A stretch of 64,000 bases of DNA. Source: Rariglobus hedericola. Lineage in GTDB: Bacteria; Verrucomicrobiota; Verrucomicrobiia; Opitutales; Opitutaceae. Made by a program: the position numbers and the translations under genes. The stretch is from positions 2,381,946 to 2,445,945 of the forward strand of contig NZ_VMBG01000001.1 in the NCBI RefSeq assembly GCF_007559335.1. Reading direction: 5' to 3'. The notes beneath the pieces are model-generated. The model was not told the origin of the DNA and made no database searches. It saw only the letters and a list, made by a program, of their open reading frames with translations. Position 1 is the first letter of the stretch. Every line of letters begins with the position of its first letter. Shown here in pieces: positions 9,158 to 17,824 of the stretch.

Positions 9158-9946
9158 ATGAAGTCCGTCCTCGAATTCAAGGCCCGCAAGGGCAAGGGCC
9201 GTATCAGCATGTCCACCGCCTACGCGCACTGGGAAGCCCGGCTCCTCGCCGACTCGCCTGTCGATTGCGTGCTGGTCGGCGACAGCGTCGCCACCGTCGT
9301 GGACGGTGAAGCCACCACGTTTGCCGCCACGCCCGAGATCATGGCGCGCCACACCGCCGCCGTGGCCCGCGGGCTAGCCGGTTCCAAGTTTCTCATCACG
9401 GACTTCCCTTTCCTCGCCGCGCGCAAAGGCATCGCCGCCGCCGTCGAGTGCGCCTCGCTGCTCATGCGCGCCGGTGCCCACGCCGTGAAGATCGAGGGCA
9501 TCGACGGACACGAGGACGTCATCCGCCACCTCGTGCAATCCGGCGTGCCGGTCATCGGTCATCTCGGCCTCACCCCGCAATCCGTCCACGCCCTCGGCGG
9601 CTACAAAGTTCAGGGCAAGACCGACGCCACCGCCGCCGATCTGCTGCGTCAGGCGCAGGCGGTCGAAGCCGCCGGTGCGTCCGGCCTCGTCCTCGAATGC
9701 GTGCCGACGGATGTCGCCCGCGAAATCACCGAAGCCCTCACGATTCCCGTGATCGGCATCGGCGCCGGCCCGCACACCGACGGACAAGTGCTCGTGTTCC
9801 ACGACATGCTCGGCCTGAACACCGGCTTCAACGCGAAGTTCGTCCGCCATTTCGCCGACGGGAATAAAGTCATGGGCCACGGGCTCGCATCCTACGCCAA
9901 GGCCGTCGCCGACGGCTCCTTCCCGAGCAAAAAAGAATCTTACTGA
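9158..9946 (+). CDS. panB: 3-methyl-2-oxobutanoate hydroxymethyltransferase
   Basis: PanB makes ketopantoate from 2-oxoisovalerate and methylene-THF, the first committed step to pantothenate. The 262-residue length is normal. Conserved segments are VDCVLVGDS (metal-binding Asp), ITDFPF, HAVKIEG, GHLGLTPQSV, GGYKVQG, the catalytic Glu in LVLECVP, and IPVIGIGAG. One departure: the TAYD motif near the N-terminus is TAYA here. A TTG at 9146 is in frame, but ATG 9158 gives the usual N-terminus. It is followed by coaC and coaB, so the cluster serves CoA synthesis. Confidence 0.93.
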   Translation: MKSVLEFKARKGKGRISMSTAYAHWEARLLADSPVDCVLVGDSVATVVDGEATTFAATPEIMARHTAAVARGLAGSKFLITDFPFLAARKGIAAAVECASLLMRAGAHAVKIEGIDGHEDVIRHLVQSGVPVIGHLGLTPQSVHALGGYKVQGKTDATAADLLRQAQAVEAAGASGLVLECVPTDVAREITEALTIPVIGIGAGPHTDGQVLVFHDMLGLNTGFNAKFVRHFADGNKVMGHGLASYAKAVADGSFPSKKESY

Positions 9947-9950
9947 ATAG

Positions 9951-10027
9951 TTTAAACACAGAGTTCACAGAGGACTCAGCGTCCGTTCCTTCCGACCTCC
10001 GCGATCTCTGCGTTCTCTGCGTTAAAA
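9951..10027. repeat. Dispersed imperfect inverted repeat (CACAGAG type)
   Basis: Left arm 9951-9974 contains two spaced copies of ACAGAG; right arm 10004-10027 contains CTCTGCGTTCTCTGCGTT, its near reverse complement, with a roughly 30-base unpaired centre. Each arm has an internal period of about 9 bp. It fills nearly the whole panB-coaC spacer. Confidence 0.7.
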
Positions 10028-10038
10028 ATCCGCCTCCC

Positions 10039-10602
10039 ATGACCACCGCCCGCAAGCCCCGCCTGCTCTTCCTGCTCACCGGCTCGATCTCGTGCTACAA
10101 GGCGTGCTTCGCGATTTCGCGGCTCGTGCAGGCCGGCATCGAGGTGCGCACGGTCGCCACACCTTCGGCGCTAAAATTTGTCGGTGGCGCCACGCTCGAA
10201 GGCCTCACTGGTCATCCCGTCGCCAGCGATCTCTGGGAGTCCGGCAAGGCGATGGACCACATCAACCTCGCCCGTTGGGCCGACCTCGCGCTCGTCGCAC
10301 CTGCGACCGCGAACACCATCAACCGCCTCTCTTCCGGCCTGTCCGACGACCTCGTCGGCAGCCTTTTCCTCGCGTGGGAAATCCAGAAGAAGCCCTGGTG
10401 GATCGCCCCCGCAATGAACGTCGCGATGTTCAACCATCCGCTCACGCAGGCCTCGCTCAAAAAACTCACCGACACCGGTGTGCGCGTGCTGCCCACCGGC
10501 TCCGGCGCCCTCGCCTGCGGTGAAGAAGGCGAAGGCCGACTGATCGAGCCCGAGCAACTTCTCGCCCAAGTCCTAGCGGAACTCGGTTCGAAAATTGCCT
10601 GA
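10039..10602 (+). CDS. coaC: Phosphopantothenoylcysteine decarboxylase
   Basis: Flavoprotein of 187 residues that decarboxylates phosphopantothenoylcysteine to phosphopantetheine. Seen: the FMN-binding start LLFLLTGSISCYKA, the catalytic-His segment MDHINLARWADL, the APATANTI flavin loop, the PAMN motif (IAPAMNVAMFNHP), and the substrate clamp Cys in GALACGEEGEGRL. In most bacteria this domain is fused to CoaB; here it is a separate gene, with coaB starting 58 bp downstream. Confidence 0.92.
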   Translation: MTTARKPRLLFLLTGSISCYKACFAISRLVQAGIEVRTVATPSALKFVGGATLEGLTGHPVASDLWESGKAMDHINLARWADLALVAPATANTINRLSSGLSDDLVGSLFLAWEIQKKPWWIAPAMNVAMFNHPLTQASLKKLTDTGVRVLPTGSGALACGEEGEGRLIEPEQLLAQVLAELGSKIA

Positions 10603-10624
10603 GCCGTCCGGCTGGTTGCCTCCG

Positions 10625-10656
10625 AATCTCAACTCTCAGCCCTAAACTCTCAACTC
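10625..10656. repeat. CTCAACT-type low-complexity repeat in coaC-coaB spacer
   Basis: Copies of the heptamer-like unit AACTCTC (AATCTCAACTCTC, then AAACTCTCAACTC) lie immediately before the GTG start of coaB. The same unit recurs in frame inside oleC at 55311-55344. Confidence 0.65.
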
Positions 10657-10660
10657 GATC

Positions 10661-11293
10661 GTGCGCATTCTCATCACGTCCGGCGCGACTCGCGAGCCGA
10701 TCGACGCGGTTCGTTTCCTTTCCAACGTAAGCACCGGCCGCACCGGCGCACTGCTCGCCGACGCTCTCACAGCACACGGCCATGTCGTGACGTTGCTCCA
10801 CGGCGAAGCCGCCGTCCGCGCGCAACACGTCGCGGCCTCCGAGTCGTTCTCATCGACCACCGATCTCCAGTCGCAACTCCGCCGTCTTCTCGGCACGGGC
10901 AACTTCGACGCCGTGATCCACGCCGCCGCGGTGTCTGATTATCGTCCGTCCGAGACGCGCGACGGCAAGATGTCGTCCTACGCCACCGAGATCACCTTGC
11001 GCCTCGTGCCGACGCCCAAACTCCTCCCCGAGCTTAAGCAGTGCGCGCCGCATCCCATCAAGGTCATCGGCTTCAAACTCACCGCCGGCGCCGACACCGA
11101 GGCGCGCTCAATCGCCGTTTCGAAGCTCTTCGCCGCCGGCACGGTCGACGCCGTCATCCACAACGACATGGACGACCTTGCCACCGGCGACTCGCGCCCG
11201 TTCTCCGGCTGGCGCGCCGGCACGCATACGCCCGAACCGCTAGCCGGCATCGATGCGCTGACCGCGTGGCTGCACGCATTTGTCAGCGTCTGA
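10661..11293 (+). CDS. coaB: Phosphopantothenate-cysteine ligase
   Basis: 210 residues with a GTG start. It condenses phosphopantothenate with cysteine, the step before CoaC. The N-terminal nucleotide-binding loop RILITSGATREPIDAVRFLS and SNVSTGRTG, the central VIHAAAVSDYRP, and KLLPELK with VIGFKLTAG are all hallmarks of the CoaB domain of CoaBC. The stand-alone form complements the separate upstream coaC. The gene ends only 9 bp from the convergent CE7 esterase stop. Confidence 0.92.
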   Translation: MRILITSGATREPIDAVRFLSNVSTGRTGALLADALTAHGHVVTLLHGEAAVRAQHVAASESFSSTTDLQSQLRRLLGTGNFDAVIHAAAVSDYRPSETRDGKMSSYATEITLRLVPTPKLLPELKQCAPHPIKVIGFKLTAGADTEARSIAVSKLFAAGTVDAVIHNDMDDLATGDSRPFSGWRAGTHTPEPLAGIDALTAWLHAFVSV

Positions 11294-11302
11294 GCCCCGA
11301 GT

Positions 11303-12634
11303 TTATTGCGCGGCGGGCGGCAGGGTCTTGCCCGTGAGCACCGCTTTTTTCCACTGGGCCGCCCGGCTGAAATAGGCGTTCTGCGCGCCGCCAGTTCCAT
11401 GGTGATTGGAGAGCGGCAGGATCAACGCTTCCTTCGTGCCTTTCAGCACATTGATCGCCGCCGCGACGCCGGTGGGCCGCGAGGTTTCATCAGCCAGACC
11501 ATACGCGACGAGCGAAGGGACCTTCACACGTGCCGCAAAATTAATGCCGTCAAAATAACCAGCGGTGGTTTCGACTTTCTTCATGTCGCGATCCCGCGGT
11601 CCCCAGGTGGATAACCAATACGGCCAGCCAAACGCACGGCCGGCCCGAGGAGCATAATTGTCACAGCCTGCGGGCACTACAGCCATGAGTCCGGTGACCT
11701 TGGGCGAAAGCGCGGCTGTCGCGAAAGCTTGAAGGCCGCCTTGCGAAGCACCGGTGACAATCAGTGTTTTTCCATCCCAGTCGGGACGTGAAGCCAGGTA
11801 TTCAGCCGCGCGCGCGCAACCGAGAAACATGCGCAGGAAGTAGGACGTCTCGCGATCCTCGCTGCCAATGTAGATGTAGTTCTTCAGCGCACCGTCCTTC
11901 AGGTTTTTGTAGAACTCGGGCGATTCGTCGATCGGCAGATCGTGCGCGCTGATGTTCAGCGTCAACCAGCCCGACTTCGCGTCGGAAACGACAGTGTTCT
12001 GATCCAGAGCGTAAACGCCGGCGAACTGGACGACGAGCAGCGCGGGATATTTACCCTCGGCCGAGGGGCGCGCGAGCTGTCCGCGCACCTTGGTGCCGCG
12101 AATGTTGTCGAGCGTGACCTTGTAATAATCGACGCCCGCGGTGTTTTTCGCGTCGGGTATTTTCTCGAGCACGGGCTTGACCGGAACCTTGGCCAGCTCG
12201 GCCAGCTTTGACTTCCAGAATGCATCGAAGTCCGCCGGCTCGGGCGCGGCGGGCTTGATTTTATCCGGTGCGTAAATCGCCCCGCCCACCGCAAGTGGAA
12301 GCGCGTATTTTTCGGGCGGCATCACCTGAATGATGAGCACGCCGGCATCGGCACGACTGGAGGACAACACCACCGGCCCGGCGCTCAGGTCGAGCTTGCC
12401 TTCGGAAACGACCACCTCGCCGTCCTTCTTGATTTTGTAGACTAAATCCGGCGCCGGCACACCGGCTTCACTCTTTAAATTGACCGTCCAGGAAACGGTT
12501 TCACCAGGTGTGTAAACGCCTGCAGCCTTGTCGGGCACGATGGTCGGAACGGGCGCGGCCGAGAGCCACAGCTGGCTGACGAGAAAGAGCGGAGCGAGGC
12601 AACGCAGAGCAAACCGACGGGGTAACGTGATCAT
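11303..12634 (-). CDS. CE7-type acetyl esterase, paralogue 1
   Basis: 443 residues with a signal peptide (about 1-27). An N-terminal beta-sandwich-like domain (about 30-120, GVYTPGETVSWTVNLK) precedes the AXE1/CE7 alpha/beta hydrolase domain, introduced by PEPADFDAFWKSKLAEL. The nucleophile is Ser297 in GASQGG; the likely Asp is in YGLADETS and the His in LSNHHGTGG. CE7 enzymes deacetylate xylo-oligosaccharides and other acetylated sugars. It is the last gene of a four-gene operon: its ATG overlaps the upstream stop (TAATG), implying translational coupling. More divergent than the other two CE7 copies in the window. Confidence 0.88.
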   Translation of the reverse strand: MITLPRRFALRCLAPLFLVSQLWLSAAPVPTIVPDKAAGVYTPGETVSWTVNLKSEAGVPAPDLVYKIKKDGEVVVSEGKLDLSAGPVVLSSSRADAGVLIIQVMPPEKYALPLAVGGAIYAPDKIKPAAPEPADFDAFWKSKLAELAKVPVKPVLEKIPDAKNTAGVDYYKVTLDNIRGTKVRGQLARPSAEGKYPALLVVQFAGVYALDQNTVVSDAKSGWLTLNISAHDLPIDESPEFYKNLKDGALKNYIYIGSEDRETSYFLRMFLGCARAAEYLASRPDWDGKTLIVTGASQGGLQAFATAALSPKVTGLMAVVPAGCDNYAPRAGRAFGWPYWLSTWGPRDRDMKKVETTAGYFDGINFAARVKVPSLVAYGLADETSRPTGVAAAINVLKGTKEALILPLSNHHGTGGAQNAYFSRAAQWKKAVLTGKTLPPAAQ

Positions 12635-13872
12635 TAAAGTGAAGGTAATTTAAGGGCGGCCACCATCGCGAGATAACCGGACGCGCACCAACTCTGGCGC
12701 TGCAACACGGGGTAAATCTCCATGCCGGCGCGCTCATGATGTTCCTGCAGTCCGCCATAAGGCTGGCCCGTGTCGGGATGAAATACCTCGATAAAACCAC
12801 CGTCGCGGCAGGCCTTCGCGGCGAGAGAAACGAGTTCGCGGCGCGCAAGGTCTTCGCGCCCGCGGGCGACACAGGCCAGCGCCCACGCAGCGTTGACCTG
12901 CGGCCAGATCGGACCGGAGTGACGTCCGTATTCACCGCGTTCAGCGTAACGTGAATAGGTCGGCCACACGCAGGGAATCCCATGTGCACTGAGATGGATG
13001 GTCTCAAAAACCCGACGCGCTTGCGCCTCATCGGCGACACCGAAGAGCAGCGCAAACGCATGCCCCAATCCTTCCTGGCGGTCATCGTTGCCCGGTGCAT
13101 CGACGAGGTAACGGTAACGCCCGAGTTCGTCGCTCCAGAAGCGCGTGTTAATGGCGGTGCGCAACGCCTGCGCCTTGCCTTCCCACGAGGCATTCGGAGC
13201 TACGCCGAGCGCGTCGGCCATCAGCAACGCGACGCGATACGCGCGGTAATAAAGACAGTTCGTCGAAAGCGCCTTGCACGGCATGCCTCCGCCGGTGGGA
13301 AACCGTTTGATCTTCGCCACCTCGACCCACACATGGATTCCGCTGAACGGCGGATCTCCCGCCTGCGGTGCGTAGTAGTCGGGATAACCGGCCACGCCGT
13401 CTTGAAAACAAGCGCCGCCGCGAAACAGGCCGTCGGCGGAATCAAACTCCTCGGCCTCGAAACGCGTGAGCGAATTGCTCACCGCTTCGAAGGCGAGCGC
13501 AAGAAATGTCCGGTCATTGGTAACGCCATAATGCTCCCACGCGCCCTGCGCCCAGATGATTGCATCCCAATATTGTCCGCCGATGCGCACCGTGCCATCG
13601 TCGGTGCGCTCGAGCACAGCGAGCAACGTGTCGCGGGCCACACCGGGCGCGAGGCGCGACAAGGCAAACCAGGTGTTGAAGGCCGCGTCACGCGTCCACG
13701 GGGTCACGTATTCAAGCCCCGCGATCAGGCAGGGGGCGGGCGCATCGAGCAGCCCGTCCTTGAACGGCTGCACGTTGCCCAGCAGATCGCCCACCGCGAT
13801 GCGGAAGGCTTGGTCGAGTTGCGCATCGCCTGAGCGCAGACTGAGCGCGTTCGTTGCAAACGATAGAGCCAT
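12634..13872 (-). CDS. Six-hairpin glycoside hydrolase-like protein (GH63/MGH1-like)
   Basis: 412 residues, no signal peptide. The (alpha/alpha)6-barrel signature runs throughout: TPWTRDAAFNTWFALSRL, GGQYWDAIIWAQGAWEHY, SGPIWPQVNAAWALACVARG and GGLQEHHERAGMEIYP, with acidic residues in the expected catalytic positions. It resembles MGH1/GH63-like hydrolases acting on oligosaccharides. A longer frame to 13980 exists, but the ATG at 13872 is chosen because it follows the upstream stop by 13 bp and removes an Arg/Ser-rich tail. The cytoplasmic location suggests it acts on imported oligosaccharides. Distinct from the homologue at 42289. Confidence 0.75.
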   Translation of the reverse strand: MALSFATNALSLRSGDAQLDQAFRIAVGDLLGNVQPFKDGLLDAPAPCLIAGLEYVTPWTRDAAFNTWFALSRLAPGVARDTLLAVLERTDDGTVRIGGQYWDAIIWAQGAWEHYGVTNDRTFLALAFEAVSNSLTRFEAEEFDSADGLFRGGACFQDGVAGYPDYYAPQAGDPPFSGIHVWVEVAKIKRFPTGGGMPCKALSTNCLYYRAYRVALLMADALGVAPNASWEGKAQALRTAINTRFWSDELGRYRYLVDAPGNDDRQEGLGHAFALLFGVADEAQARRVFETIHLSAHGIPCVWPTYSRYAERGEYGRHSGPIWPQVNAAWALACVARGREDLARRELVSLAAKACRDGGFIEVFHPDTGQPYGGLQEHHERAGMEIYPVLQRQSWCASGYLAMVAALKLPSL

Positions 13873-13885
13873 GGCGATGTCGTGA

Positions 13886-16291
13886 TTACGGAGCGGTGAT
13901 CTTGATCGTGATCGTCGCCTCGGAGACCGGGCTGGAGAGGTTGATGCCGAGACGGCGGACCTTGCCCTCGCGGGATTCATCCTTGAGGACCTCGTTCGTC
14001 ACGGTGAAAGGTGCATTGCCAGTGGTGGCGATTTCAGCGCGCAGCGACTGGCCTTTGTAGGTGATGAGCCAGACGCCGGGCTTTTCCTCGCGAGCTTCGC
14101 CGTAAGTGGTGAGCGCCGTGCCGAAGACCTGCGGAGAGGTGAACACAACGCGATCCGTGATCATGAAACCACCCTTGCCCTGGCGGGAATAATCAAAGCG
14201 ACGCGTCAGCTCTTTGAGCGAAGGCAATCCATAACCGGCCGTCAGGTCCAACGTGACCGAGTCGAAGGAGTCGGTGAATTTTCTCTCCTTCACCGTCGCG
14301 GCGTATTGCGAACCGCGTTTTTGCGGCTGGCCGGCGACGAACGGCACCGAGTGGCCGTAGGATGATTTCACCTGATAATCGAAGGCGTTGGGCCCCATGG
14401 TGCGGGCGTTGTAAATGGGCACGCCGGGATCGGTGATCACGGGTTCACCGCCGGTCGCGACGACAAACGTGCCGAGGTCGTTGTGACCGTGACTCACACC
14501 GTTGTTGCTACCCTTAAAGGAAACGCTGATGCCCGCGGGGCCGGCCGACTGGCGGCCCACGTATATCTGGCTTTGTTCAAACCAGTCGCGCAGGGCGTGG
14601 TCCGGCAAGGAGACGCTGCTCTTGCCCGTAACAGGCGCGGCCTTCGCGTCGAAAGACAGGATGGCGCCATAGGAATACAGAAACGCACTATAGGTCGGAT
14701 CGGGATAAAACGCGCGCACGGAACCGTCGTTGAGACCGTAGCGGCGGTCAATGATGTGAAAGAGCCAGGAGCTCGGGACCTCGGCGAGTTGCGCGTCACC
14801 ATAGGCTGGATACAAACCGGCCTGCATCTCGAAGCGACGAGGGAACTGGGCCACGAGGCGGATGTTGTCGCGGTCGTAGAAGTTGACCTTGCCCTTGGTC
14901 GCGACGAGCACGGCTTCGGACATCAGGACATAATGGCCGAAGCCATATTTCCAATAGCCCATGCCCTCGGGCGAATAACCGTCGGCAGGAAAGCCTTTGA
15001 TGTAGAACTGCGTTCCCAACTCGGCGGCGGCGATGATCTCGGCACGCTCCTCGACCGAATCGTTCAAGGCCAGCGCGGCGCCGACGATGCCGCCGTGAAC
15101 GACGGAGTTCCAGTTGTTGGGATCGATGGCCCACCACTCGGGTTTGGTCTCGCCGCGAATCTCGGCGAGGTAGTGAACGAAGAGACGCTCACGCACGCGA
15201 TCGCGGATGGTTTTGCGCAAGCCGGCAGAAAGTTTGTCGCCGAGCATCGTATCCACGGCGGCAAGATTCCAGGCGGTCATGGCGGTGCCGAGATCATTAC
15301 GACCAAAGGTGAATTGAACGTGGCCCGAGAGAATCCAGGTGGGCTCGTCGCAAATGGCGGCGACCTCTTTCTCGATGGCAGGAATGAAGCGGCCCTGGTT
15401 TTCCATGCCCTCGGCAATGACGAGCGTGGTCAGGCGAAAACGGCGCTGGCTGGTGACGTTGTCGATCTTGCGATCACCGCTTTGCACCGAGGCTTGGTAA
15501 GCTTCTGCGGTGATGGCTGGTATAGGCTCGTTCATGAACCGCACTGCGCGGGCGATGTTTTTCTCGCTGGTCGCGGGGTCGGATTTGAGAGCGTCCCAGA
15601 TGGCGCGATCGGCCAAGGTTGGGCCGAGGCCCTTGGGTTTGGCCGGCAGACAGGAAGCAATTTCCTTCACGCGGGCCGGATCGGGCGTGAGAGCATTGGC
15701 CGATTTGGCGCCGGATGAAGGAGTGCTCGCGGCGGAAGTCGTCGACACGGAGGCCTCGACGGGTGTCAGGGAGAAGTCGTCGAAATCGGCGAGCACGGGC
15801 CGTTTGCTATATCCATGGACGGCGAGTGAAAAATACTCGGTGCCGGCGGGCGCGGTGAAGTTGAGCTGCTGACGCGTCCAGTCGGACGCATCGGGCAGGA
15901 GTTGCAAAGTGAGATCACCGTTGGCCGGTTTGATGGGCTTGCGGTCGTAGTCGTAGAATTGAACCCACACGCCGATGCCGCTGGTGGAGACAACGCGGGA
16001 CCAGAACTCGAGGCGGTAGGCTTGTCCGCCGACAACAGCGATGCGCGCGCTTTGCAGCCACGAGCCGGGCGAACCGTCTTGTTGGGTAACACGCAGACCG
16101 GCTTTTCCGGTGTGCGCAGCCTCGGGTTTGACCTGACTCAGGCCGGCGGCCTGATCGTTTTTATCGAGGACCCAGCTCTCCAGGCCGGACTCGAAACCGG
16201 GGTTGGGAAACGGCAGGGGCTCCGCGGCGGAGAGGAGACCGGCGGTGAAGACGAAACTGGTGAGCAGGGAAAGGCGGGCGGGGGTAAACAT
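13886..16291 (-). CDS. Heparinase II/III-like polysaccharide lyase with N-terminal binding module
   Basis: 801 residues with a signal peptide (1-22). Residues about 27-180 form a carbohydrate-binding jelly-roll (FPNPGFESGLESWVL ... VLADFDDFSLTP). After a Ser/Ala linker comes an alpha-toroid (about 205-520) and a C-terminal beta-sandwich with the family segment NNGVSHGHNDLGTFVVATGG and DPGVPIYNARTMG. This order is that of Hepar_II_III (PF07940) lyases, which cleave uronic-acid polysaccharides. The exact substrate (alginate, glucuronan, glycosaminoglycan) cannot be told from sequence. It is the second gene of the operon, 22 bp after CE7 paralogue 2. Confidence 0.87.
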   Translation of the reverse strand: MFTPARLSLLTSFVFTAGLLSAAEPLPFPNPGFESGLESWVLDKNDQAAGLSQVKPEAAHTGKAGLRVTQQDGSPGSWLQSARIAVVGGQAYRLEFWSRVVSTSGIGVWVQFYDYDRKPIKPANGDLTLQLLPDASDWTRQQLNFTAPAGTEYFSLAVHGYSKRPVLADFDDFSLTPVEASVSTTSAASTPSSGAKSANALTPDPARVKEIASCLPAKPKGLGPTLADRAIWDALKSDPATSEKNIARAVRFMNEPIPAITAEAYQASVQSGDRKIDNVTSQRRFRLTTLVIAEGMENQGRFIPAIEKEVAAICDEPTWILSGHVQFTFGRNDLGTAMTAWNLAAVDTMLGDKLSAGLRKTIRDRVRERLFVHYLAEIRGETKPEWWAIDPNNWNSVVHGGIVGAALALNDSVEERAEIIAAAELGTQFYIKGFPADGYSPEGMGYWKYGFGHYVLMSEAVLVATKGKVNFYDRDNIRLVAQFPRRFEMQAGLYPAYGDAQLAEVPSSWLFHIIDRRYGLNDGSVRAFYPDPTYSAFLYSYGAILSFDAKAAPVTGKSSVSLPDHALRDWFEQSQIYVGRQSAGPAGISVSFKGSNNGVSHGHNDLGTFVVATGGEPVITDPGVPIYNARTMGPNAFDYQVKSSYGHSVPFVAGQPQKRGSQYAATVKERKFTDSFDSVTLDLTAGYGLPSLKELTRRFDYSRQGKGGFMITDRVVFTSPQVFGTALTTYGEAREEKPGVWLITYKGQSLRAEIATTGNAPFTVTNEVLKDESREGKVRRLGINLSSPVSEATITIKITAP

Positions 16292-16313
16292 GAGAAAAGG
16301 TCGTGAGCGAAGG

Positions 16314-17660
16314 TTACTTGGCGGACGAGAATTTAGCCTTCATCTCGTCGAGATGTTTTTGTTCGGCGGCGGCCACGGCAGGCCAGAGTTTCATGCCGTC
16401 GATGCTGTGCGTGCTGTCCACCTGCGGGATCATTTCCTTTTTGGTGGGGACCTGATTGTAGGCGGCATAGACGCCCGTGGGGGGGCAGGTCGTGTCGATG
16501 AAACCTTCCCACATGTAAACCTGGGCTTTGACGCGCGAGGCGAAATTGACCGTGTCGAAGTAGCGCGAGGTTTCGAGCACGAGTGGATCGGGGTTTCCAT
16601 CGACCACGGGAACGACTTTGGGCCAGCCGGCGATACGGCCGACGACCATGCCGGTGTGGTCACACATGGCGGCGTTCATCGCGGTGATGAACGTCACGCG
16701 ATGATCCAACGCGGCACCAGCCATGGACTGCGCACCGCCCTGACTGCCTCCCTCGATGATGAGCGTGTGCCCATCCCATTCCGGTTGGGAGGCGAGGAAG
16801 TCCAGGGCGCGCACCACACGCAGATACATGCCGAGGAAATAATAGGTGTCGCGGGACGAGCTGCCGTCCTTGCGGTAGTTTTTGAGGCTGCCGTTGGCGA
16901 GGTCGGCATAATAGGATCCGGGCTGGCCGTTGAGGATGCCATGCGCGTTGATCGACAGAGACAGCACGCCGCGACCAGCCCAACGCGCGGAGGCCAGCAA
17001 GTCGCCGCTACGCACGCCAGCGCCGTCAACGTAGAGGCGGGCGGGATGGCCTTTGGGCGTGGTTTTGAGCGGACGCGAATAGTAGCCGGAAACAGGAGCG
17101 CCGATGCTGTCGACCTTGAGGTCAAACACCTCGATGCCGGGGCGATCAGCGGGAGCGGGCACCGGTGTCAGCACCGGGTTCATGGGCACGGCGGCGAGGC
17201 GTTTTTTTTGAGCATCCCAGAACGCATCGAAATCGGCGGGAGCGGGCATGCTTGGTTTGATTTCAAACGGATCAATGCCGGCGGCGGCGGCAGCGACATA
17301 CGCAGTCTTGCCATCTTTGAAGGTGACCTGGCATTGCAAGAACCCGGGCTCGCCCAGTGAACCGGTCACGGTGGCGACACCGTCTTTGAGAGTGATGGTG
17401 CCCTTCTGGTAAGGCGCCACCGTATCCTTGGAGATCAGGTAATCGACCGCTTGATCGGCGGCGGGTTTCTGCTGATGGAGCAACGTGATTTTGTAGGTGA
17501 CGGTCTCGCCCTGCTTGTAGATGGCATCGGGGCGTTCGGTTTCCACAGAGAGCACGTAATCGACGGCTTTTTTTCCATCCCACGACGAGGCGGCATCAAC
17601 GGATGCGACAAAGGAAAGAGGCAGCGCGAAAAAACAAAATGCGCGGTTAAATGCGTTCAT
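16314..17660 (-). CDS. CE7-type acetyl esterase, paralogue 2
   Basis: 448 residues with a signal peptide (about 1-24). An N-terminal beta-sandwich (SSWDGKKAVDYVLSVET ...) is followed by the CE7 hydrolase domain, introduced by PSMPAPADFDAFWDAQ. The nucleophile Ser lies in EGGSQGGAQS and the Asp/His region near the C-terminus. Strikingly similar along its length to paralogue 3 at 22264-23601, less so to paralogue 1. First gene of the four-gene operon; a 14-bp palindrome at 17766-17779, 106 bp upstream, is the likely operator. Probably removes acetyl groups so the lyase and glycosidase can act. Confidence 0.88.
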   Translation of the reverse strand: MNAFNRAFCFFALPLSFVASVDAASSWDGKKAVDYVLSVETERPDAIYKQGETVTYKITLLHQQKPAADQAVDYLISKDTVAPYQKGTITLKDGVATVTGSLGEPGFLQCQVTFKDGKTAYVAAAAAGIDPFEIKPSMPAPADFDAFWDAQKKRLAAVPMNPVLTPVPAPADRPGIEVFDLKVDSIGAPVSGYYSRPLKTTPKGHPARLYVDGAGVRSGDLLASARWAGRGVLSLSINAHGILNGQPGSYYADLANGSLKNYRKDGSSSRDTYYFLGMYLRVVRALDFLASQPEWDGHTLIIEGGSQGGAQSMAGAALDHRVTFITAMNAAMCDHTGMVVGRIAGWPKVVPVVDGNPDPLVLETSRYFDTVNFASRVKAQVYMWEGFIDTTCPPTGVYAAYNQVPTKKEMIPQVDSTHSIDGMKLWPAVAAAEQKHLDEMKAKFSSAK

Positions 17661-17765
17661 AAAACGAAATGGAGGGTTCTCGGAATAACGGACGATTTAA
17701 AGCAATGCGTCCGAGGGGGGACGTCATGCAGCCACCTCCGGCAAAGGTGAACAAGGACACGGAGG

Positions 17766-17779
17766 TTCTATCAATAGAA
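17766..17779. promoter_or_regulatory. Candidate LacI-type operator, site A
   Basis: TTCTATCAATAGAA: perfect 6-bp arms around a 2-base centre, in the spacer between the LacI regulator and the CE7 operon. Closely matching sites lie at 22146, 23705 and 34028, each in front of a related gene. Confidence 0.65.
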
Positions 17780-17824
17780 TCACCACGCGGTTTACGCATG
17801 TGATGCGCGTTGCCACGGGAGATC

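Noticed and set aside
16203..17360. 385-residue plus-strand frame opposite CE7 paralogue 2
   Set aside because: The minus strand has the CE7 catalytic motifs and operon spacing; the opposite frame has none.
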